Shown here in pieces: positions 1 to 5,672 of a DNA stretch of 5,672 nt; positions within the stretch are counted from its first letter, which is position 1; every line of letters begins with the position of its first letter. The translations under genes and the position numbers were made by a program. The notes beneath the pieces were generated by a model. The model had not been told where the DNA came from and made no database searches. It saw only the letters and a list, made by a program, of their open reading frames with translations. The stretch spans positions 1-5,672 of the forward strand of contig JBAQRB010000202.1 of the NCBI GenBank assembly GCA_049295655.1, given 5' to 3'. This DNA is from CAJBIL01 sp049295655. GTDB taxonomy: Bacteria; Pseudomonadota; Gammaproteobacteria; Burkholderiales; Rhodocyclaceae.

Positions 1-756
1 GCCGAGAATGCCGGCGTCGCCGTGGCTGCCCTTGTGGCTGTTGCGCGTGCGCGGCTGCAGTTGCGCGGCAAAAAGCCCGCGGCCGATGGTCGCCCCCGGC
101 GCTGCGACGAGTGCCGGGGCGTCGAGATCGAGTCGTGCGATGGAAACTTCGCCGCAGCAGTCCGGGCCGTCGCCGGTATAGAGCCCCGGCTTGCCGGCGA
201 TGAAGCTGATCGTGTGGCTGGCGCGTATCGTTGCGCCGCGCCGTGTGCCGGTGTCGGCGTCGAGGCCGCTCGGGCAGTCGAGCGCAAGCAGCGGGCAGCG
301 GTCGCGGGCGGCCAGCGCATTGGCGGTAGCGACCAGTTCGGCGTGCCGGCCGGCGACCTCGCGTTGCAGGCCGATGCCGAACAGTCCGTCGATGATCAGC
401 GCCCAGCGCGAGGCCTCGGGAATGCCGTCCAGCGTGCTGCCGCCGCCGGCAAGGTAGCGCCGGCAGGCCGCCGCCGCATCGTCCGGCAGCCGGCTGGCTT
501 CGCCGGCAAAAACGACGCTGACCTCGAAAAAGCGCTGGCGCAGGTGAAGCGCCGCCGCGAAGGCGTCGCCGCCGTTGTTGCCGGGACCGGCAAGGATCAG
601 GATCGCCGCGCCCCGGTCGCGGCAGAGCGCCGTCGCAAGGTCGGCCGCCGCCAGTCCGGCGCGCTGCATCAGCGGCTGCGCGGCGGCAGCGGTTTCGACG
701 GCGCGCAGTTCGGCGGCGCGGTAGAGCGGTTCGGAGTGAGGAGGGCGCTGGTTCAT
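1..756 (-). CDS. nnr: Bifunctional NAD(P)H-hydrate epimerase / ADP-dependent dehydratase, N-terminal part (partial)
   Basis: This enzyme repairs hydrated NADH and NADPH. The N-terminal YjeF (NnrE) domain interconverts the R and S hydrate epimers, and the C-terminal ribokinase-like domain (NnrD) dehydrates the S form using ADP. Translating the minus strand from the ATG at 756-754 gives 252 codons running off the left edge. Visible motifs are LYRAAELRAVE (residues 11-21), the phosphate-binding loop GPGNNGGDAF (57-66), IIDGLFGIGL (121-130), LDCPSGLDADTG (159-170) and KPGLYTG (189-195). From about residue 236, RTRNSHKGSHGDAGILG matches the start of the NnrD domain, so this is the fused two-domain form. 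Family members run to about 500 aa, so roughly half is missing. The loop has Ala where the consensus often has Gly (GNNGGDG), probably a tolerated variant. No strong Shine-Dalgarno precedes the start. The gene is divergent from the toxin-antitoxin operon. Identification rests on motif recall; the function is inferred from the family. Confidence 0.93.
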   Translation of the reverse strand, partial: MNQRPPHSEPLYRAAELRAVETAAAAQPLMQRAGLAAADLATALCRDRGAAILILAGPGNNGGDAFAAALHLRQRFFEVSVVFAGEASRLPDDAAAACRRYLAGGGSTLDGIPEASRWALIIDGLFGIGLQREVAGRHAELVATANALAARDRCPLLALDCPSGLDADTGTRRGATIRASHTISFIAGKPGLYTGDGPDCCGEVSIARLDLDAPALVAAPGATIGRGLFAAQLQPRTRNSHKGSHGDAGILG

Positions 757-770
757 GTCAGGATACTAGC

Positions 771-801
771 ACCATAGAAGTGGCGCTTGTCTGGGTGCCA
801 A
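771..801 (-). promoter_or_regulatory. Possible weak promoter for nnr
   Basis: On the minus strand, TTGGCA (801-796) resembles a -35 box and TATGGT (776-771) a -10 box. The 19-nt spacer is longer than optimal. A start about 7 nt downstream would leave a very short leader before the ATG at 756. This is a tentative reading; nnr could instead be transcribed from another element in the shared intergenic region. Confidence 0.2.
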
Positions 802-838
802 TCTAGTCCAGGCTTTGATTTCCCGCATCCCGTGCCGC

Positions 839-866
839 TTGACTTGGTATTGGCTTCGACTAGACT
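839..866 (+). promoter_or_regulatory. Sigma-70 promoter of the toxin-antitoxin operon
   Basis: TTGACT at 839-844 matches the -35 consensus at five of six bases. TAGACT at 861-866 matches the -10 consensus at four of six. The spacer is exactly 17 nt. Transcription would start near 873, giving a leader of about 20 nt that carries the antitoxin ribosome binding site. The -10 box lies inside a short tandem repeat (858-870), where an autoregulating antitoxin could block RNA polymerase. Confidence 0.6.
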
Positions 867-870
867 AGAC
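858..870 (+). repeat. Short tandem repeat of GACTA over the -10 box, candidate operator
   Basis: The sequence reads GACTA GACTA GAC, 2.6 copies of a 5-bp unit. The 7-mer GACTAGA occurs at 858-864 and 863-869, and its reverse complement TCTAGTC lies at 802-808. Phd/YefM-type antitoxins usually repress their own operon by binding repeats at the promoter. Position and spacing fit that role, but binding is an inference. Confidence 0.35.
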
Positions 871-893
871 CTGATCAACAAGAGGGCGTTGCC

Positions 894-1130
894 ATGGAAC
901 AGGTCAATATCTACGAAGCCAAAACCCACTTTTCAAAATACGTCGAGCAGGCCGAGTCGGGTCAGGACGTCATCATCGCGCGTGGCGGCAAGCAGGTGGC
1001 GAGGCTTACGTCGATCGAGCCAAAAAAGACACCGGTCCGTTTTGGTGTGCTCAAGGGAAAGGTGCGGGTTGCGGCGGATTTTGACGAGCCGCTGCCCGAT
1101 GCGGTGCTCGCCGGGTTTGAGGGCCGGTAA
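894..1130 (+). CDS. Type II toxin-antitoxin antitoxin, Phd/YefM family
   Basis: This 78-aa protein is the antitoxin of a two-gene module. By family knowledge it neutralises the partner nuclease by direct binding and represses its own promoter, alone or with the toxin. The N-terminal part, with VNIYEAKTHFSKYVEQ (residues 4-19) and DVIIARGGKQVARL (25-38), is the typical Phd/YefM fold that dimerises and binds DNA. The C-terminal tail (about 44-78, with LKGKVRVAADFDEPLPDAVL) is the usual toxin-wrapping segment of antitoxins paired with PIN toxins. The ATG at 894 is chosen because an AAGAGGG Shine-Dalgarno (880-886) sits 7 nt upstream and the protein starts at the conserved motif. The stop TAA (1128-1130) overlaps the toxin ATG. 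Codons such as AAA, TTT and TCA in the first 20 residues differ from purL usage and hint at a different origin. Family assignment is firm; no specific gene name is justified. Confidence 0.93.
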   Translation: MEQVNIYEAKTHFSKYVEQAESGQDVIIARGGKQVARLTSIEPKKTPVRFGVLKGKVRVAADFDEPLPDAVLAGFEGR

Positions 1131-1513
1131 TGCGCATTCTTCTGGATACGCATGTTTTCATCTGGGCCGTGACTGACGATCCGCGCCTGACGCCGGTTGC
1201 CCGGGCGACGATCGAGGAAGCCGACGCTGTCTATGTGTCGGCGGCTTCGATCTGGGAAGTGGCCATCAAGTCGGCGCTGGGCAAAATCGATGCCGATGCC
1301 GAGGAAATGGCGCGTGCGATCAAGGACAGCGGCTTCGTTGAATTGCCCGTATCAACGGCACATGCGGCGCAAGTGGCCAGATTGCCGCTGTTGAATGATC
1401 ATAAGGATCCGTTCGACCGATTGCTGGTGGCGCAATCGATGATCGAGCCGCTGGTCTTGCTGAGCGCCGACGCGAAAGTGCTTGCCTACGGCGGGCTGGT
1501 TCGTGCCGTTTGA
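1130..1513 (+). CDS. Type II toxin, PIN-domain ribonuclease (VapC-like)
   Basis: This 127-aa protein is a PIN-domain toxin, expected to be a Mg2+-dependent RNase that cuts cellular RNA and halts growth when the antitoxin is lost. The PIN core is complete. LLDTHVFIWA places the first acidic residue at D6, SAASIWEVAIKSALGK gives E43, HKDPFDRLLVAQ gives D93 and D96, and LLSADAKVLAYG gives D114. D6, E43, D96 and D114 are the likely metal-binding set, so the toxin looks intact. Length is normal for the family. The start is fixed by a GAGGG ribosome binding site (1119-1123) within the antitoxin's last codons and by the TAATG overlap, which implies translational coupling and keeps antitoxin made first. 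The pairing with a Phd/YefM antitoxin instead of an AbrB-like VapB is common for this PIN subgroup. The RNA target cannot be read from sequence. Confidence 0.93.
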   Translation: MRILLDTHVFIWAVTDDPRLTPVARATIEEADAVYVSAASIWEVAIKSALGKIDADAEEMARAIKDSGFVELPVSTAHAAQVARLPLLNDHKDPFDRLLVAQSMIEPLVLLSADAKVLAYGGLVRAV

Positions 1514-1531
1514 TCGGTAACGAGCCAGGTC

Positions 1532-1556
1532 GCTTGCCGGGGAGGCGAGCCTTTTT
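1532..1556 (+). terminator. Intrinsic terminator of the toxin-antitoxin operon
   Basis: GCTTGCC (1532-1538) pairs with GGCGAGC (1544-1550) as a 7-bp stem with one G-U pair and a GGGGA loop. One C and then TTTTT (1552-1556) follow. It starts 18 nt after the toxin stop codon, and it would stop toxin-operon transcripts before the purL promoter. Confidence 0.85.
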
Positions 1557-1607
1557 GCCGTACCGGTGAAGTAAGGCGGCGTCGCACAGGGGGCTGCGCC
1601 GCTGGGC

Positions 1608-1613
1608 TATAAT
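1608..1613 (+). promoter_or_regulatory. -10 element of the purL promoter
   Basis: A perfect TATAAT lies 60 nt before the purL start codon, downstream of the terminator, so purL appears to have its own promoter. No convincing -35 box is visible: the hexamer at 17-nt spacing (1585-1590) is CACAGG. An exact extended -10 TG is also absent. Transcription would start near 1620, giving a leader of about 54 nt. Confidence 0.55.
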
Positions 1614-1619
1614 GGCGTT

Positions 1620-1673
1620 TTCCGCTGTTTCAATGCGGTTTTTCCGTTTTTCAGTCTCTTTTCGCTGCAGACC
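1620..1673 (+). promoter_or_regulatory. U-rich purL leader without a clear Shine-Dalgarno
   Basis: The predicted leader is strongly pyrimidine-rich, with runs of T at 1628-1630, 1639-1643 and 1647-1651, in sharp contrast to the GC-rich surroundings. A small hairpin, CCGC (1622-1625) with GCGG (1635-1638), is followed directly by TTTTT, which looks like a weak intrinsic terminator. No AGGAGG-like site lies at the usual distance from the ATG at 1674, so initiation may depend on ribosomal protein S1 and the unstructured U-rich stretch. Any attenuation role is speculative. Confidence 0.3.
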
Positions 1674-4600
1674 ATGGCCGACATCATTTATCTTCGCGGG
1701 GCTCCCGCTTTTTCCGCTTTCCGTCTGCAGGGTTTGCAGCAACAGCTTTCGGCGCTGGTGCCGGGCGCCAGCGTGCTCGGCGCCGAGTACTGGCACTTCG
1801 CCGCGCTCGGCCGGCCGCTCGTTGCCGGGCAGCGCGAGCAACTCGCGGCACTGCTTGGCGAGCAGCCCGAGGCGGGCGATGCCGGCGGTGAGCTGTTCCT
1901 CGTCGCGCCGCGCGTCGGCACCATCTCGCCGTGGTCGTCGAAGGCGACCGACATCGCTTGGAACAGCGGTATCGACGCCATCGAGCGCATCGAGCGCGGC
2001 GTCGCTTTCCGCGTCGGGACAAAGCGGGGCGCGCTTTCCGCCGATCAGCGGGCGCGCATCGCCGGCCTGATCCACGACCGGATGACCGAAACCGTGCTCG
2101 GCGACTTCGCGCAGAGCGCCGATCTCTTCCGCCACTTCGCGCCGCAGCCGCTGGCCAGCGTCGATCTGCTCACCGGCGGCCGTGCCGCGCTGGTCGATGC
2201 CAACCGCCGGCTGGGCCTCGCGCTGTCGGAGGACGAGATCGATTACCTGGTCGACCTCTTCGTCAAGACCGGGCGCAACCCGACCGACGTCGAGCTGATG
2301 ATGTTCGCGCAGGCCAACTCCGAGCATTGCCGGCACAAGATCTTCAACGCCTCGTGGGTGATCGACGGTGCGCCGCGCGAGGAAACGCTGTTCGGCATGA
2401 TCCGCGAGACGCACAAGGCGCACCCGCAAGGCACGGTCGTCGCCTATTCCGACAACTCGTCGGTGATCGAAGGCGCGACGGTGCCGCGCTTCCATCCGCG
2501 CGCCGACGGCGGTTACGCCTACGGCGACGCGCTGACGCACGTCCTGATGAAGGTCGAGACGCACAATCACCCGACGGCGATTTCGCCGTTCCCTGGCGCC
2601 GCGACCGGCTCGGGCGGCGAGATCCGCGACGAGGGCGCGACCGGCCGCGGCTCGAAGCCGAAGGCCGGCCTGTGCGGCTTTTCGGTATCCAACCTGAACA
2701 TCCCCGCCGCACCGCAGCCGTGGGAGGCGCAAACCGCCGACTACGGCCGCCCGTCGCGCATCGCCTCGGCGCTGGCGATCATGCTCGAAGGGCCGATCGG
2801 CGCGGCGGCGTTCAACAATGAATTCGGCCGTCCGAACCTGGCCGGCTATTTTCGTACCTACGAGCAGGACGTGGCCGGCGAAGTCAAGGGCTACCACAAG
2901 CCGATCATGATTGCCGGCGGGCTCGGCAACATTGAGGACAGCCAGTCGTTCAAGGCCGAGTCTTTCCCGGCCGGCACGCTGCTTGTCCAGCTCGGCGGTC
3001 CCGGCATGCTGATCGGCCTCGGCGGCGGCGCCGCGAGCTCGATGAGCACCGGCAGCAATAGCGAAGACCTCGATTTCGCCTCGGTGCAGCGCGGCAACCC
3101 GGAAATCCAGCGCCGCGCGCAGGAAGTGATCGACCGCTGCTGGCAGATGGGAACGCCCAAGGGCGACGGCACGCAGGCCGGCGACGGCAATCCGATCCTT
3201 TCGATCCACGACGTCGGCGCCGGCGGCATCTCGAATGCCCTGCCCGAACTCGCGCACGGCGCCGGTTGCGGTGCGCGTTTCGAGCTGCGCGAAGTGAAAA
3301 TCGAGGAGCCGGGCATGTCGCCGGCCGAGATCTGGTGCAACGAGGCGCAGGAACGCTACGTGATGGCGATCCCGCCGTCGCGCCTCGAAGAATTCGCCCA
3401 CCTCTGCGAGCGCGAGCGCTGCCCGTTCGCCGTGGTCGGCCAGACGACCGCCGAAAAGCGCCTGATCGTCGCCGACCGGCATTTTGCCAACAACCCGGTC
3501 GACATGGACATGGACGCGCTGCTCGGCAAGCCGCCGCGCATGACGCGCGACGTCGTGCATCTGCCGCCGCTCCTCGTGCCGTTCGACCCGACCGCCGTCG
3601 AGCTGAAGGACGCCGCGTACCGCGTCCTGCGCCTGCCGGCGGTGGCCGACAAGACCTTCCTGATCTCGATCGGCGACCGCTCGGTCGGCGGCCTGACCGC
3701 GCGCGACCAGATGGTCGGCCCGTGGCAGGTGCCGGTCGCCGACGTCGCGGTGACGCTGATGGGCTATTCGGGCGAGGGGGAGCAGGCTTACGTCGGCGAA
3801 GCGTTCGCGATGGGCGAGCGCACGCCGATCGCCGTGCTCGATGCGCCGGCTTCGGGGCGCATGGCGATCGGCGAGGCGCTGACCAACATCGCCGCCGCCG
3901 ACATCGAAAAGCTCGGCGACGTGAAGCTTTCGGCCAACTGGATGGCCGCCGCCGGCGCGCCGGGCGAGGATGCGCGCCTGTTCGACACGGTGCGCGCGGT
4001 CTCCGACCTGTGCCAGAGCATCGGCGTCTCGATCCCGGTCGGCAAGGATTCGCTGTCGATGCGAACGGCGTGGGAGGACGCGGCGGGCAAGAAGCAGGTC
4101 GTCTCGCCGCTGTCCTTGGTCGTCACCGGTTTCGCGCTGGTCCAGGACGCGCGCCGCACGCTGACGCCGCAACTGGTACTCGACGCCGGCGAAACCGACC
4201 TGCTGCTGATCGACCTCGGCGCCGGCAAGAACCGCCTTGGCGGCTCGGCGCTGGCGCAGGTGTTCAACGCGACCGGCAGCGTCACCCCCGACGTCGACGA
4301 CCCGGCGCGTCTGGCTGCGTTCTTCGGCGCGGTGCAGAAGCTCGCCAGCGACGATCTGCTGCTCGCCTACCACGACCGTTCCGACGGCGGCCTCTTTGCC
4401 GCCGTCACCGAGATGGCCTTTGCCGCGCATTGCGGCGTCTCGGTCGACATGGACGGCCTGTGCTACGACCCGCTGATGAACGACATCGACGGCAACGAGA
4501 AGAAACCCAACCTGCTCGGCGGCCGCTCGTTCGAGCTGCTGATGCACGCGCTGTTCAACGAAGAACTCGGCGCCGTCGTGCAGATCCGGCGCAGCGAGCG

Positions 4601-5669
4601 CGACAAGGTGATGACCGTCCTGCGCGCCGCCCATCTCGGTGCATGTACCCACTTCATCGGCTCGCCCAATCCGTGGGACGAGGTGCGCGTCATCCGCAAC
4701 GCGCGCACCGTGCTGCGCGAAAAGCGCATCGACCTGCAGCGCGCCTGGTCGGAAACCAGCTACCGCATGCAGCAGCTGCGCGACAACCCGGAATGCGCGC
4801 AGCAGGAATACGACCGTATTCTCGATGCCGCCGACCCCGGTCTGTCGGCGACGCTGAGCTTCGATCCGGCCGAGAACATCGCCGCGCCGTTCGTCAATGT
4901 GCGCGCCCGCCCGCGCGTCGCCATCCTGCGCGAGCAGGGCGTCAATGGCCACGTCGAAATGGCCGCCGCTTTCGACCGCGCCGGCTTCGCCGCGGTCGAC
5001 GTGCACATGAGCGACATCCTCGCCGGCCGCGTTGCGCTGGCCGACTTCAAGGGCACCGTCGCCTGCGGCGGCTTCTCGTACGGCGACGTGCTCGGTGCCG
5101 GGCAGGGCTGGGCGAAGACGATCATGTTCAACGGCCGCGCGCGCGATGAGTTCAGTGCCTTCTTCGGCCGCGCCGACACTTTCGCGCTGGGCGTCTGCAA
5201 CGGCTGCCAGATGATGAGCGCGTTGAAGGACCTGGTCCCCGGCGCCGACGCCTGGCCGCGCTTCGTGCGCAACAAGGTCGAACAGTTCGAGGCGCGCTTC
5301 ACGATGGTCGAGCTGCCCGAATCGCCTTCGCTGTTCTTCGGCGGCATGGCGGGCAGCCGCCTGCCGGTCGTCGTCTCGCACGGCGAGGGGCAGGCGCAGT
5401 TCGATTCGGCCGAACAGCAGTCGCGCGTCCTCGTCGCCATGCGCTACCTCGACAATGCCGGCCAGCCGACCGAAGTCTACCCGGCCAACCCGAACGGCTC
5501 GCCGGCCGGCATCACCGGCGTCACCACCGCCGACGGCCGCTTCTCGATCATGATGCCGCACCCCGAACGCGTCTTCCGCAGCGTGCAGATGTCGTGGCAC
5601 CCGGCCGGCTGGGGCGAGGATTCGCCGTGGCTGCGCATGTTCCGCAACGCGCGGCAATGGGTGGGGTAG
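1674..5669 (+). CDS. purL: Phosphoribosylformylglycinamidine synthase (FGAM synthase), large single-chain form
   Basis: PurL catalyses the fourth step of de novo purine synthesis in the cytoplasm: FGAR + ATP + glutamine gives FGAM + ADP + Pi + glutamate. At 1331 aa it is the long proteobacterial type (about 1300 aa), with PurS-, PurL- and PurQ-like parts fused. The PurS-like N-terminal domain (about 1-150) begins ADIIYLRGAPAFSAFRL. The linker region ends in NSEHCRHK (215-222). The first AIRS-like synthase half carries VETHNHPTAISPFPGAATG (294-312), the GGGAASSM loop (450-457) and SIHDVGAGGISN (510-521). The second half has VGKDSLSMRT and YHDRSDGGLFAAVTEM (H900, D904). The glutaminase domain (about 1080-1331) has nucleophile C1175 in GVCNGCQ, plus H1296 and E1298 in MPHPERVF, so the triad is complete. 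The ATG at 1674 gives the conserved N-terminus; the stop is TAG. The gene has no frameshift or missing key residue. It avoids TTA, CTA and TCA codons throughout, which leaves the opposite strand open. Confidence 0.98.
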   Translation: MADIIYLRGAPAFSAFRLQGLQQQLSALVPGASVLGAEYWHFAALGRPLVAGQREQLAALLGEQPEAGDAGGELFLVAPRVGTISPWSSKATDIAWNSGIDAIERIERGVAFRVGTKRGALSADQRARIAGLIHDRMTETVLGDFAQSADLFRHFAPQPLASVDLLTGGRAALVDANRRLGLALSEDEIDYLVDLFVKTGRNPTDVELMMFAQANSEHCRHKIFNASWVIDGAPREETLFGMIRETHKAHPQGTVVAYSDNSSVIEGATVPRFHPRADGGYAYGDALTHVLMKVETHNHPTAISPFPGAATGSGGEIRDEGATGRGSKPKAGLCGFSVSNLNIPAAPQPWEAQTADYGRPSRIASALAIMLEGPIGAAAFNNEFGRPNLAGYFRTYEQDVAGEVKGYHKPIMIAGGLGNIEDSQSFKAESFPAGTLLVQLGGPGMLIGLGGGAASSMSTGSNSEDLDFASVQRGNPEIQRRAQEVIDRCWQMGTPKGDGTQAGDGNPILSIHDVGAGGISNALPELAHGAGCGARFELREVKIEEPGMSPAEIWCNEAQERYVMAIPPSRLEEFAHLCERERCPFAVVGQTTAEKRLIVADRHFANNPVDMDMDALLGKPPRMTRDVVHLPPLLVPFDPTAVELKDAAYRVLRLPAVADKTFLISIGDRSVGGLTARDQMVGPWQVPVADVAVTLMGYSGEGEQAYVGEAFAMGERTPIAVLDAPASGRMAIGEALTNIAAADIEKLGDVKLSANWMAAAGAPGEDARLFDTVRAVSDLCQSIGVSIPVGKDSLSMRTAWEDAAGKKQVVSPLSLVVTGFALVQDARRTLTPQLVLDAGETDLLLIDLGAGKNRLGGSALAQVFNATGSVTPDVDDPARLAAFFGAVQKLASDDLLLAYHDRSDGGLFAAVTEMAFAAHCGVSVDMDGLCYDPLMNDIDGNEKKPNLLGGRSFELLMHALFNEELGAVVQIRRSERDKVMTVLRAAHLGACTHFIGSPNPWDEVRVIRNARTVLREKRIDLQRAWSETSYRMQQLRDNPECAQQEYDRILDAADPGLSATLSFDPAENIAAPFVNVRARPRVAILREQGVNGHVEMAAAFDRAGFAAVDVHMSDILAGRVALADFKGTVACGGFSYGDVLGAGQGWAKTIMFNGRARDEFSAFFGRADTFALGVCNGCQMMSALKDLVPGADAWPRFVRNKVEQFEARFTMVELPESPSLFFGGMAGSRLPVVVSHGEGQAQFDSAEQQSRVLVAMRYLDNAGQPTEVYPANPNGSPAGITGVTTADGRFSIMMPHPERVFRSVQMSWHPAGWGEDSPWLRMFRNARQWVG

Positions 5670-5672
5670 GAA

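Noticed and set aside
22..777. A 251-codon plus-strand open frame at the left end.
   Set aside because: It lies antisense to nnr, whose minus-strand translation shows the NnrE motifs. The plus-strand product is low-complexity Ala/Arg/Gly with no family resemblance.
1576..1602. Inverted repeat GCGGCG (1576-1581) and CGCCGC (1597-1602) just upstream of the purL -10 box.
   Set aside because: It has no T-run after it, lies upstream of the predicted transcript start, and such 6-bp GC matches are expected by chance in this composition. The upstream hairpin at 1532-1556 already explains termination.
3266..5149. A 627-codon plus-strand open frame within purL in another frame.
   Set aside because: It is an Arg-rich out-of-frame translation of purL caused by high GC content. 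The PurL frame is continuous with all motifs, so no frameshift is needed.
1320..5657. A 1445-codon open reading frame on the minus strand opposite purL and part of the toxin gene.
   Set aside because: Its codons are exact reverse complements of purL codons in register, so it stays open simply because purL avoids TTA, CTA and TCA. The translation is rich in Arg, Ala, His and Asp with no recognisable domain, while the plus strand encodes an unmistakable PurL.
1..5672. Search for CRISPR arrays, tRNA or rRNA genes, insertion sequences and a novel defence system.
   Set aside because: I saw no regularly spaced repeats, tRNA-like arms, transposase motifs or terminal inverted repeats. The only accessory module is an ordinary Phd-type/PIN toxin-antitoxin pair.

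Overview
The window comes from a high-GC, densely coded bacterial chromosome. The long single-chain proteobacterial PurL, its wording (for example the NSEHCRHK segment) and the strong G/C third-position bias suggest a betaproteobacterium, perhaps from the Rhodocyclales or a nearby group. That placement is an inference from family resemblance; no search was run.

Layout from left to right: (1) positions 1-756, minus strand, hold the N-terminal half of nnr, the bifunctional NAD(P)H-hydrate repair enzyme. The epimerase domain is complete and the dehydratase/kinase-like domain is cut off by the window edge. (2) Positions 757-893 form a divergent intergenic region with a well-formed sigma-70 promoter facing right and a cluster of CTAG-containing repeats that may be an operator. 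(3) Positions 894-1513 hold a two-gene type II toxin-antitoxin operon: a Phd/YefM-type antitoxin, then a PIN-domain (VapC-like) toxin. Their stop and start codons overlap as TAATG. (4) Positions 1514-1673 hold a clear intrinsic terminator for the toxin operon, a perfect TATAAT element and a U-rich leader for the next gene. (5) Positions 1674-5669 hold a complete purL, phosphoribosylformylglycinamidine synthase, 1331 aa, with its glutaminase triad intact.

Two housekeeping genes (metabolite repair and purine synthesis) therefore flank a small accessory toxin-antitoxin cassette. The cassette has its own promoter and terminator, and its codons look more A/T-rich than those of purL, which fits acquisition by transfer. 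I see no sign of a previously undescribed system. The most interesting parts are the isolated TA cassette with its candidate operator and the unusual purL leader. A 1445-codon open frame antisense to purL is a codon-usage artefact.
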